64,000 bases of DNA from Streptomyces sp. TP-A0874 (GTDB lineage: Bacteria; Actinomycetota; Actinomycetes; Streptomycetales; Streptomycetaceae): NCBI RefSeq assembly GCF_001748085.1, contig NZ_BBZK01000008.1, forward strand, positions 186,001-250,000, read 5' to 3'. A model generated the notes under the pieces. That model did not search any database, was not told the origin of the DNA, and worked only from the letters and a program-made list of their open reading frames with translations. Below, piece after piece: positions 17,176-24,683 of the stretch. How positions within the stretch are numbered: the stretch's first letter is position 1; every line of letters starts with the position of its first letter. Made by a program: the position numbers and the translations under genes.

Positions 17176-17601
17176 CACGGTTCACCAAAAGCCAATGCCA
17201 CCCTGCCTGGCCCGCGCCCAGTGCACCACCTTCCGCGAAAGCACCCGCACCGTCGGCTTTCCTGCGTGAGAACTCCGCGACCTGCAACTCCGCATCCGTG
17301 CCGAGCGACAGACACCCGAGTGGAAAACCCGCTATGCGGTCCGCTCCGAAGTGGAGGGAACGGTCGACGAGTTCGCCCACGGCCACGGCCTGCGCCGCTG
17401 TCGCTACCGAGGGCAGGCAAGGTCCACCTCCAGCACGTCCTGACCGCCATCGCCATCGCCATCGCCATCGCCATCGCCATCGCCATCAGCATCGAGCGCC
17501 TCAGCGGCCTCCCACCGACCGAGGAAGCACCCCGGCCACGCCGACCGACCGCTCTCCAGACCTACCTCGATCAGCACGAGATCCCCCGGCCGAAGTCCTG
17601 A
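17176..17601 (+). pseudogene. Decayed C-terminal part of an IS1182-type transposase
   Basis: Joining reading frames gives FTKSQCH, PCLARAQCTTFRESTRTVGF, ELRDLQLRIRAERQTPEWKT, RYAVRSEVEGTVDEFAHGHG, LRRCRYRGQ, KVHLQHVLTA, ERLSGLPPTEEAP and LDQHEIPRPKS. This is the end of a DDE transposase of the IS1182 type. I count a frameshift near 17203, a TGA near 17266, another frameshift near 17418 (AAGG where AAAGG would restore the frame) and an early TGA at 17599. The conserved AIxIERLS position is swollen by a hexamer repeat. Confidence 0.72.
17446..17487 (+). repeat. (GCCATC)7 hexanucleotide microsatellite
   Basis: Seven perfect tandem copies of GCCATC lie inside the transposase remnant. In the transposase frame they encode Ala-Ile repeats at a place where related proteins, as I recall them, have a single AIAxNIERLS. 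The array fits replication slippage within a gene no longer under selection. Confidence 0.9.
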
Positions 17602-17696
17602 CGCACCCGGCACACCTGACCTCAGCAACTCCAAGATCCCCGACAGAGTCAAGTTGGACGAGCCATTGCGATGCGATGAGAGGAGGCGTGAGGCCG

Positions 17697-17993
17697 TCAG
17701 TCGATGGGCCGGCCCAGGACCGCTCCGCGCGCGTCGCAGATCCGCAGTACACCGTCCAGCGCCTGCAGGAGCGACTCCGCGACCCAGCGCACCTGCGTCT
17801 CCGAGGTGGCGCTCTCTTCCAGCGTCTCCCGGGCCAGCTGGGCGACGTTGCGCGCGTCCATGGTCAACATGCTCTCGAAGCCGTCCGCCGCCATGGAGAG
17901 CAGCGAGTCCGGTCCCCCGTCGCTGATGAGGAAGGCGGGTTTGTCGTCGCCGGTGGGAAAGGGCAGGGGCCGGGGAACGCCACCGGCGCTCAT
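17697..17993 (-). CDS. Small conserved-looking protein, unknown
   Basis: The protein has 98 residues, is acidic and shows no recognised domain. It has a proline-rich start and then two amphipathic helices (SLLSMAADGFESMLTMDARNV and QVRWVAESLLQALDGVLRIC). Its ATG overlaps the stop of the gene at 17990-18229 (ATGA), which supports both as real coupled genes. The pair is divergent from the tiny GntR regulator at 18365. Confidence 0.55.
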   Translation of the reverse strand: MSAGGVPRPLPFPTGDDKPAFLISDGGPDSLLSMAADGFESMLTMDARNVAQLARETLEESATSETQVRWVAESLLQALDGVLRICDARGAVLGRPID

Positions 17994-18229
17994 CGCGCGG
18001 CCTCCCCGCCGTAGAGCACGTTTCGGGCTTCGAGGGCGCGCAGCACATAGGGGCGGACGGGGGCCGCCTCGGTGCGTCGCGAACGCCGGTACACCCGCAC
18101 CGGCCCGGCGGGCAGGACGGGCAACGGGGCGCGGCGCGGTTGAGCCGCTCGCGGCGTGCCTGCCGGTGCGCGTCGACGCCCTCTCGGGGGCCAGAAGACG
18201 GCCAGGATTGTTTGGATAGCATCCATCAC
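17990..18229 (-). CDS. Small basic protein, unknown
   Basis: The protein has 79 residues. A short hydrophobic start (MMDAIQTILAVFW) is followed by a strongly basic, proline-rich middle and RPYVLRALEARNVLYGG at the end. I recognise no family. The start is GTG at 18229, with GGAG eight bases before it, or ATG at 18226. It is coupled by a 4-bp overlap to the next gene and shares its upstream region with the divergent GntR gene, which is the likely regulator. Confidence 0.5.
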   Translation of the reverse strand: MMDAIQTILAVFWPPRGRRRAPAGTPRAAQPRRAPLPVLPAGPVRVYRRSRRTEAAPVRPYVLRALEARNVLYGGEAAR

Positions 18230-18364
18230 GTCGGGTGCTCCTTACATAGCACTCGTCCGCAGCCCGGGACGGTTACCGCCGTCGCCGGGCCTTTCGCGCT
18301 ACCTACCGCGTCCGGACGCGTCCCTACGGTGTGCACCGCGGATCCTTCATGCACGCTCGGATCC

Positions 18365-18583
18365 ATGAGCGGAGTTCCGCAGTACGAATACGTCAAGCTG
18401 GCTGACCGGATCACGGAGGAGATCCAGTCCGGTGCGCTGCCGAAGGGTGCGCGACTGCCTGGCGAGCGGGAGATGGTCGAGATTTATGGCGTGAGCATCG
18501 GAACCGTGCGTCGGGCGCTTGCGCTGCTGCGGGAGCGCGGAACGGTGGCGACGCTGCCGGCCAAGGGCACTTTCGTGATGTAA
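18365..18583 (+). CDS. Minimal GntR-type DNA-binding regulator
   Basis: The protein has 72 residues and consists only of a GntR winged helix-turn-helix: YVKLADRITEEIQSGALPKG, RLPGEREMVEIYGVSIGTVRRALALLRERG and a wing ending in PAKGTFVM. No effector domain follows, since the frame stops right after the wing. Such one-domain GntR proteins occur in streptomycetes, often beside small genes or mobile elements. ATG at 18365 is the first methionine consistent with the domain. It is divergent from the two small genes at 17697-18229. Confidence 0.78.
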   Translation: MSGVPQYEYVKLADRITEEIQSGALPKGARLPGEREMVEIYGVSIGTVRRALALLRERGTVATLPAKGTFVM

Positions 18584-18720
18584 TCCCGCGCTGGTACCCA
18601 AGGTCCTTGAGTAGCAGCCGGCCGGAGCACCGTGGTCGTCACCGCTCCGGCGGCGATCCCGGCCCCCGACCACCGCGACTACCCCCGGCGCCCCCTCGCA
18701 GGCCCCGAAGGGCCGGGTCA

Positions 18721-18898
18721 TGACCGCGGCCTCCCAAACCGGCCGATGCGTGCGATGATGGCGCGGTCAACTCCATACCGCCGCTCGAATCCGCGCGGGA
18801 GAGTCCCCGACCGGCCGCGGTGCCGGCCCGGGGCGCCGAAGGAGCAAGTCCTCCCTTGAATCTCTCAGGCCCCGATACCGCGCGGGCGAGGCAGATCT
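18721..18898 (+). repeat. Right copy of the 178-bp repeat
   Basis: This is the native copy. It includes aptamer I of the gcvT riboswitch and about 55 bp upstream, and is nearly identical to 16288-16465. Between the two copies lie 2.25 kb holding both IS remnants and four small genes. Confidence 0.92.
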
Positions 18899-19006
18899 GG
18901 AAAGCGGTCCTGGCTCCACGCCCGGCCCCACCCAAGGTGCAAGCCGCGGCCTTCCCTTCGGAAGGGGCGCGGCGAACCTCTCAGGTCCCGATGACAGATG
19001 GGGAGG
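18770..19006 (+). ncRNA. Tandem glycine riboswitch upstream of gcvT
   Basis: Aptamer I shows CGCGGGAGAG, GCGCCGAAGGAGCAA and GAATCTCTCAGG, ending in GAGGCAGATCT. After the short linker GGAAAGC, aptamer II shows ACCCAAGGTGCAAG, AACCTCTCAGG and GACAGATGGGGA. This is the classic two-aptamer glycine ON switch found ahead of glycine-cleavage genes. Glycine binding should raise expression of gcvT and the genes behind it. Aptamer II ends 55 bp before the gcvT start, leaving room for an expression platform. Confidence 0.92.
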
Positions 19007-19061
19007 CTGTGTTACCCGACATCAGCCTCGTCCGATCACCGCAGACCTGGAGCCGCAGAAG

Positions 19062-20192
19062 ATGACCGACACCCCGCGCCGCACCGTGCTCGACGCCCTG
19101 CACCGCGAGCTCGGCGCCACCATGACCGACTTCGCCGGCTGGGACATGCCACTGCGCTACGGCAGCGAGCGCGACGAACACCTCGCCGTCCGGAGCCGCG
19201 CCGGGCTCTTCGACCTCTCCCACATGGGCGAGATCACCGTCACCGGGCCGAGCGCCGGCGAACTCCTCGACTACGCCCTGGTCGGCAACCTCTCGACGCT
19301 CGCCGCCGGACGCGCCCGCTACACCATGATCTGCGAGAGCGGCGGCGGCATCCTGGACGACCTGATCGTCTATCGGCTGGCCGCCGACCGCTACCTGGTG
19401 GTGGCCAACGCCTCCAACGCCCAGGTGGTGCTGGACGCCCTCCGGGAGCGCGCCGAGGGGTTCGACGCCGCCGTTCGGGACGACCGCGACGCCTACGCCC
19501 TGCTCGCGATCCAGGGCCCGTCCGCCTCTGCCGTCCTGGCCCAGCTAACCGATGCCGACCTGGCCGGGCTGAAGTACTACTCCGGCCTCCCGGGCACCGT
19601 CGCCGGTGTCGAGGCCCTGATCGCCCGCACCGGCTACACCGGCGAGGACGGCTTCGAGCTGTTCTGCGAACCGGCGGACGCCGAGGGGCTGTGGCGCCGG
19701 CTGACCGAGGCCGGCTCCGAGTACGGGCTGGTCCCCTGCGGTCTGTCCTGCCGCGACACCCTCCGTCTTGAGGCGGGCATGCCGCTGTACGGCCACGAGC
19801 TGAGCCAGTCGATCACCCCGGTCGACGCCGGGCTCGGCCGGCTGGTCAAGTTCGAGAAGACGACGAACGAGGGACGTTTCGTCGGCCGGGAGGCGCTCGC
19901 GGAGGCCGCCGCCCGCGCCGAGCGGACCCCGCCGCGGAAGCTGGTCGGGCTGGTCGCCGAGGGGCGGCGGGTGCCGCGCGCCGGCTACCGGGTGGTCTCC
20001 ACCGCTGACGGCGCGGCCATCGGGGAGGTCACCTCCGGGGCGCCCTCGCCGACCCTCGGCAAGCCCATCGCCATGGCCTACGTGGACGCCGCGCACGCCG
20101 AGCCGGGCACCTCGGGTGTGGCGGTGGACATCCGCGGCAGCCAGGAGCCCTACCAGGTGGTCGCGCTCCCCTTCTACCAGCGGCAGCGCTGA
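19062..20192 (+). CDS. gcvT: Aminomethyltransferase (glycine cleavage T protein)
   Basis: The protein has 376 residues. It takes the aminomethyl group from lipoyl-GcvH, passes one carbon to tetrahydrofolate and releases ammonia. Family marks are TDFAGWDMPLRYG, DLSHMGEI, ARYTMI, GYTGEDGFELF and the C-terminal barrel with GEVTSGAPSPTLGKPIAMAYV. ATG at 19062 lies just behind the glycine riboswitch. gcvP and lpd are not in the window; in Streptomyces they lie elsewhere. Confidence 0.97.
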   Translation: MTDTPRRTVLDALHRELGATMTDFAGWDMPLRYGSERDEHLAVRSRAGLFDLSHMGEITVTGPSAGELLDYALVGNLSTLAAGRARYTMICESGGGILDDLIVYRLAADRYLVVANASNAQVVLDALRERAEGFDAAVRDDRDAYALLAIQGPSASAVLAQLTDADLAGLKYYSGLPGTVAGVEALIARTGYTGEDGFELFCEPADAEGLWRRLTEAGSEYGLVPCGLSCRDTLRLEAGMPLYGHELSQSITPVDAGLGRLVKFEKTTNEGRFVGREALAEAAARAERTPPRKLVGLVAEGRRVPRAGYRVVSTADGAAIGEVTSGAPSPTLGKPIAMAYVDAAHAEPGTSGVAVDIRGSQEPYQVVALPFYQRQR

Positions 20193-20379
20193 CCGGCCAC
20201 GGCTCGGACCAGCCACGGCCCCGGCCGGCGCCCGTCCAGCCGACGGCCGGTGCTGACACGCCGTCGGAGGGGCGACCGGCGCACCTGCGGCAGCGTCGAT
20301 ACTGACGATTCCATCACGTCCGTCCCACCAGGTAAGACCACCAACCAGAGCATCCCCCCGTATCCAGGAGAATCAGCTC

Positions 20380-20766
20380 ATGAGCAACCCCCAGCAGCTG
20401 CGCTACAGCAAGGAGCACGAGTGGCTCACCGACCCGGAGGACGGCGTCTCCACGGTCGGCATCACCTCGCACGCCGCCGACGCGCTCGGCGACGTGGTCT
20501 TCGTCCAGCTCCCCGAGGTCGGCGACTCGATCACCGCAGGGGAGCCCTGTGGTGAGTTGGAGTCGACCAAGTCGGTCAGCGAACTGTACGCACCGCTGTC
20601 CGGTGAGATCGTCGAGACGAACCTCGAGGTCGTGGAGGATCCGGCGCTGGTGAACACCGCCCCGTTCGAGGGCGGCTGGCTGTTCAAGGTGAAGGTCGCC
20701 GAGGGCGCCCTGGACTCCGCCGACCTGCTCTCGGCCGACGAGTACACGGCCTTCACCGGCAACTGA
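20380..20766 (+). CDS. gcvH: Glycine cleavage system H protein
   Basis: The protein has 128 residues. It carries the lipoyl arm that shuttles the aminomethyl group between the P, T and L proteins. The lipoylated lysine is Lys64 in ESTKSVSELYAP. The length is standard. ATG follows CAGGAGAATCAGCTC. A gap of 187 bp separates it from gcvT. I saw no second riboswitch in that gap, so it probably relies on read-through or its own promoter. Confidence 0.97.
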   Translation: MSNPQQLRYSKEHEWLTDPEDGVSTVGITSHAADALGDVVFVQLPEVGDSITAGEPCGELESTKSVSELYAPLSGEIVETNLEVVEDPALVNTAPFEGGWLFKVKVAEGALDSADLLSADEYTAFTGN

Positions 20767-20796
20767 CACCGACCCCGACGACGGATACGGATACCG

Positions 20797-22059
20797 ATGT
20801 CGCTACTCAACACTCCCCTACACGAACTCGACCCGGAGGTCGCCACCGCGGTCGACGCCGAGTTGCACCGGCAGCAGTCGACCCTGGAGATGATCGCCTC
20901 GGAGAACTTCGCTCCGGTCGCGGTTCTCGAGGCCCAGGGTTCGGTGCTCACCAACAAGTACGCCGAGGGATACCCGGGGCGGCGCTACTACGGCGGCTGC
21001 GAGCACGTCGACACCGTCGAGCGGCTCGCCATCGACCGGATCAAGGCCCTCTTCGGGGCCGAGGCGGCGAACGTGCAGCCGCACTCCGGCGCCCAGGCCA
21101 ACGCCGCCGCGATGGCCGCCGTCCTCAGCCCCGGTGACACCATCCTGGGGCTGGACCTGGCGCACGGCGGCCACCTGACCCACGGCATGAAGATCAACTT
21201 CTCCGGCAGGCTCTACCGGGTCGCCGCCTACCACGTGGATCCGGGCAGCGGCCGGGTCGACATGGACGAGGTAGAGCGCCTCGCCAAGGAAGAGCGGCCG
21301 AAGCTGATCATCGCCGGCTGGTCCGCCTACCCGCGCCAGCTCGACTTCGCCGCCTTCCGGCGGATCGCCGACGAGGTCGGGGCCTACCTGATGGTCGACA
21401 TGGCGCACTTCGCGGGGCTGGTGGCCGCCGGTCTGCACCCCTCGCCGGTGCCCCACGCGCACATCGTCACGACCACAACGCACAAGACGCTGGGCGGTCC
21501 GCGCGGTGGCGTGATCCTCTCCACGGCCGAACTGGCCAAGAAGATCAACTCCTCGGTCTTCCCCGGTCAGCAGGGCGGCCCGCTGGAGCACGTGATCGCC
21601 GCGAAGGCCGTCTCCTTCAAGGTGGCGGCGAGCGAGGAGTTCCGGGAGCGCCAGCAGAGCACCCTGGAGGGCGCCCGGATCCTCGCCGAGCGCCTGACCG
21701 CCGCGGACGTCGCCGAGGCCGGTGTCTCGGTGCTCTCCGGCGGCACCGACGTGCACCTCGTCCTGGTGGACCTGCGGGACTCCGAACTCGACGGCCAGCA
21801 GGCCGAGGACCGGCTCCACGAGATCGGCATCACGGTCAACCGGAACGCCGTCCCGAACGACCCGCGCCCGCCGATGGTCACCTCCGGCCTGCGGATCGGC
21901 ACCCCGGCGCTGGCCACCCGCGGCTTCACCGCGGAGGACTTCCGCGAGGTGTCCGACATCATCGCCCAGGCGCTGAAGCCCGCCCACGACGCCTCCGCGC
22001 TCCGTGAGCGGGTCGTGGCGCTGGCGGACAAGCACCCGTTGTACCCCGGCCTCAAGTGA
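20797..22059 (+). CDS. glyA: Serine hydroxymethyltransferase
   Basis: The protein has 420 residues. It interconverts glycine plus 5,10-methylene-THF and serine plus THF. The PLP lysine is Lys230 in TTTHKTLGGPRGG. MIASENFAP, YAEGYPGRRYYGGC and VDMAHFAGLVAAG are family signatures. It starts 30 bp after gcvH. With GcvTH supplying methylene-THF, this enzyme turns further glycine into serine, which SdaA next door deaminates. Confidence 0.97.
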   Translation: MSLLNTPLHELDPEVATAVDAELHRQQSTLEMIASENFAPVAVLEAQGSVLTNKYAEGYPGRRYYGGCEHVDTVERLAIDRIKALFGAEAANVQPHSGAQANAAAMAAVLSPGDTILGLDLAHGGHLTHGMKINFSGRLYRVAAYHVDPGSGRVDMDEVERLAKEERPKLIIAGWSAYPRQLDFAAFRRIADEVGAYLMVDMAHFAGLVAAGLHPSPVPHAHIVTTTTHKTLGGPRGGVILSTAELAKKINSSVFPGQQGGPLEHVIAAKAVSFKVAASEEFRERQQSTLEGARILAERLTAADVAEAGVSVLSGGTDVHLVLVDLRDSELDGQQAEDRLHEIGITVNRNAVPNDPRPPMVTSGLRIGTPALATRGFTAEDFREVSDIIAQALKPAHDASALRERVVALADKHPLYPGLK

Positions 22060-22086
22060 CCCACGGGGCCTGAAGTAACCCACGGG
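22054..22086 (+). repeat. 19-bp tandem duplication at the glyA stop codon
   Basis: AAGTGACCCACGGG (22054-22067) recurs 19 bases later as AAGTAACCCACGGG (22073-22086). The first copy contains the TGA stop. The second carries TAA but out of frame. It looks like a small local duplication. Confidence 0.6.
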
Positions 22087-22263
22087 CCGGGGGCGTCGCC
22101 AGTACGAGGGCGCCGCCGGCTCCACGGGCGTCGCGTGTGCCGCGGGCCGCGTGCGCCACCCCGCCCCTTCCCGGGGCCCGCTCCGGGCCCGCAGACTGAC
22201 TCTCCCCCGTCGGGCCGTCCGGCGACCAGCAATCCCACCACGAGCAGACAAAGAGGTCCGACC

Positions 22264-23646
22264 GTGGCTCTCTCCGTTTTCGATCTCTTCTCCATCGGCA
22301 TCGGGCCGTCCAGTTCCCACACCGTCGGGCCGATGCGCGCGGCGCGGATGTTCGTCCTGCGCCTCAAGAAGGACGGGCTCCTCGCCCAGACCGCCGCCGT
22401 CCGGGCGGAGCTCTACGGTTCACTCGGCGCCACCGGACACGGCCACGGCACGCCCAAGGCCGTCCTCCTCGGTCTGGAAGGCCACTCGCCGCGCACCGTC
22501 GACGTGGACAGCGCCGACCAGGAGGTCGAGCGGGTCCGCCGGACCGGCAGGCTGCGGCTGCTGGGCACCGAGATAGGTGACAGCCACGAGATCGCCTTCG
22601 ACGAGGCCACGCAGCTCGTCCTGCACCGGCGCCGCTCCCTGCCCTACCACGCCAACGGGATGACGCTCTGCTCCTACGACGCGGACGGGCTTCCGCTGCT
22701 GGAGAAGACCTACTACTCGGTGGGCGGGGGCTTCGTCGTCGACGAGGACGCCGTCGGAGAGGACCGGATCAAGCTCGACGACACCGTCCTGCGGTACCCC
22801 TTCCGCACCGGCGACGAACTGCTGCGGCTGACCCGCGAGACCGGCCTGTCGATCTCGGGGCTGATGCTGGAGAACGAGAAGTCCTGGCGCTCCGAGAGCG
22901 AGATCCGAGAGGGCCTGCTGGAGATCTGGCACACCATGCGGGCCTGCGTGGCGCGCGGCATGGAGCGCGAGGGGATCCTGCCCGGCGGGCTCAAGGTGCG
23001 CCGCCGCGCCGCCAACTCCGCCCGCCAACTGCGCGCCGAGGGCGATCCGGCGGCCCTCGCCATGGAGTGGATCACGCTCTACGCGATGGCGGTCAACGAG
23101 GAGAACGCCGCGGGCGGGCGGGTCGTGACCGCCCCCACCAACGGCGCTGCCGGCATCATCCCCGCGGTGCTCCGCTACTACGTCGACTTCCTGCCGGGCG
23201 CCGACGACGACGGGATCGTCCGCTTCCTGCTGGCGGCGGGGGCCATCGGCATGCTGTTCAAGGAGAACGCCTCGATCTCCGGCGCCGAGGTCGGCTGCCA
23301 GGGCGAGGTCGGCTCGGCCTGCTCGATGGCGGCCGGCGGTCTCGCCGAGGTGCTGGGGGGCAGCCCCGAGCAGGTGGAGAACGCCGCGGAGATCGGTATG
23401 GAGCACAACCTCGGCCTGACCTGTGATCCGGTCGGCGGGCTGGTGCAGATCCCGTGTATCGAGCGGAACGGCATGGCGGCGGTCAAGGCGGTGACGGCAG
23501 CCCGGATGGCGCTGCGCGGGGACGGGCGGCACCACGTATCGCTGGACAAGGTCATCAAGACCATGAAGGAGACGGGCGCCGACATGAAGGTCAAGTACAA
23601 GGAGACGGCCCGCGGCGGGCTGGCGGTGAACGTCATCGAGTGCTGA
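22264..23646 (+). CDS. sdaA: L-serine ammonia-lyase, iron-sulfur type
   Basis: The protein has 460 residues and deaminates serine to pyruvate and ammonia. It is a single-chain type: beta domain first (FDLFSIGIGPSSSHTVGPMRA), then the catalytic alpha domain. Cys345, Cys387 and Cys398 (spacings 42 and 11) fit the three ligands of the 4Fe-4S cluster. GTG at 22264 follows AAAGAGG and begins the conserved ALSVFDLFSIG. The frame open upstream to 22135 lacks family sequence. It lies 204 bp after glyA and completes a glycine-to-pyruvate set. Confidence 0.96.
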   Translation: MALSVFDLFSIGIGPSSSHTVGPMRAARMFVLRLKKDGLLAQTAAVRAELYGSLGATGHGHGTPKAVLLGLEGHSPRTVDVDSADQEVERVRRTGRLRLLGTEIGDSHEIAFDEATQLVLHRRRSLPYHANGMTLCSYDADGLPLLEKTYYSVGGGFVVDEDAVGEDRIKLDDTVLRYPFRTGDELLRLTRETGLSISGLMLENEKSWRSESEIREGLLEIWHTMRACVARGMEREGILPGGLKVRRRAANSARQLRAEGDPAALAMEWITLYAMAVNEENAAGGRVVTAPTNGAAGIIPAVLRYYVDFLPGADDDGIVRFLLAAGAIGMLFKENASISGAEVGCQGEVGSACSMAAGGLAEVLGGSPEQVENAAEIGMEHNLGLTCDPVGGLVQIPCIERNGMAAVKAVTAARMALRGDGRHHVSLDKVIKTMKETGADMKVKYKETARGGLAVNVIEC

Positions 23647-23655
23647 CGGGCGGGC

Positions 23656-23682
23656 GGCGCCGGGTCCACACGACCCGGCGCC
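23656..23682. terminator. Bidirectional hairpin terminator
   Basis: GGCGCCGGGTC and GACCCGGCGCC form a perfect 11-bp stem with a 5-nt loop, between the convergent ends of sdaA and the TetR gene. Confidence 0.65.
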
Positions 23683-23728
23683 CATACGGCTCCCCAGCGG
23701 TCGGCCGGTGCCGCCCGACCGGGCCCGG

Positions 23729-24505
23729 CTACCCGCCGGCGGCACTGCCGACGGCGACGGCGATCCCGTCCAGAACGCGTTCGAGGCCGAAGACGAAGTC
23801 GGGGTCGCTCACGGGGTCGTCGTAGGCATCATCCGGTGCGGCCTCGAAGAGCCCGGAGGACAGCAGCCGCGCCGTCTGCGGGAAGCGGTCGGAAGTAACG
23901 AGCCGCTCCAGGGTCCTGGCGTACGCCCGCTCGGCCTCTGCCTGGCCCATGCCGGTTTCCTCGCGTCCCCGCTGGTGCTCCTGGGAAAGTAGCGAGGCTT
24001 GGCGCACATAGCCGCTGAGCAGGGTCAGCGTGCCGACCTTCGCCGCCCAGTCGAGCTCCGTGCCGCTGAGTACCTCCAGCCCGGCCTCCAGCCAGGCGAT
24101 CTCGTGCGGGCCGACCGGGGCCCCGGTGATGGGAAGTCGGGGGAGCCAGGGCCGCTCGTGGTTGAGGCGGCGCTGGGCGACGGACCACTCCCGCAAACCC
24201 GCGCGCCAGCGGCCCGGTGCGCTCCCGAGTTCGGGCGGGGTTCCGAGGGCGGAGTCCCGCATCAGGACCAGCAGTTCCTCCTTGGAGCCGACATGGCGGT
24301 ACAGGGACATCGGGGAGACTCCGAGCTCTTTGGCGATCTTCGGCAGGGTCGCGCCCCGGAGCCCCGCCCGGTCCGCCAACTCAACCCCCGTACGAACCAC
24401 ACGCTCGGTGTCGAGCGCGGCGGGCCGGCCGAGGCCTGAGGTGGAAGGGCGCAGCCGCCACAGCCGCGCCAGTTCGGCGGGGGCGTCCTCCTGGTCGGCC
24501 GTCAT
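23729..24505 (-). CDS. TetR-family transcriptional regulator
   Basis: The protein has 258 residues. The N-terminal HTH spans about residues 30-80, with VVRTGVELADRAGLRGATLP and IAKELGVSPMSLYRHVGSKEEL. The rest is an all-helical ligand and dimer domain that cannot be assigned to a ligand. I chose ATG at 24505 because GAGGGGAAG precedes it; an in-frame ATG lies at 24550. It is divergent from the DUF418 membrane protein, and the shared region holds an inverted repeat (24565-24599). That suggests it represses itself and that neighbour. Confidence 0.88.
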   Translation of the reverse strand: MTADQEDAPAELARLWRLRPSTSGLGRPAALDTERVVRTGVELADRAGLRGATLPKIAKELGVSPMSLYRHVGSKEELLVLMRDSALGTPPELGSAPGRWRAGLREWSVAQRRLNHERPWLPRLPITGAPVGPHEIAWLEAGLEVLSGTELDWAAKVGTLTLLSGYVRQASLLSQEHQRGREETGMGQAEAERAYARTLERLVTSDRFPQTARLLSSGLFEAAPDDAYDDPVSDPDFVFGLERVLDGIAVAVGSAAGG

Positions 24506-24564
24506 GAGTGCTTCCCCTCTTCTTCCCTCGGCTTCCTCCAGGGCCATCATGACGCACGGAAAAT

Positions 24565-24599
24565 TAGTGTTCTACATATAGATTATTGCGTACACTAAA
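24565..24599. promoter_or_regulatory. Candidate TetR operator between divergent genes
   Basis: TTAGTGT (24565-24571) and ACACTAA (24593-24599) are perfect inverted arms with a 21-bp spacer, in an island of AT-rich sequence (including TACATATAGATTAT) unlike its surroundings. The arms are exactly complementary and lie between the TetR and DUF418 starts. The AT-rich core probably contains promoter elements of one or both genes. Confidence 0.6.
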
Positions 24600-24683
24600 G
24601 CTCTCCCCGCAGTACTGTGCCGCCCTCGCCGCACGGTTTCCGCGGGGGACGAAGTGCCGCCCCTCGGAGAGGAAGAGATCCGG

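Noticed and set aside
17446..17487. The GCCATC array as a CRISPR-like or regulatory repeat
   Set aside because: The units are contiguous without spacers and lie in the coding frame of a decayed transposase, so replication slippage explains them.
17404..18222. 272-codon frame on the - strand over the hexamer repeat
   Set aside because: It overlaps the transposase remnant and two small genes, and its aspartate/glycine run is only the antisense of the microsatellite.
20193..20379. Possible second glycine riboswitch before gcvH
   Set aside because: The stretch lacks the CCGAAGG, GCAA and CTCTCAGG core elements seen at the two real copies.
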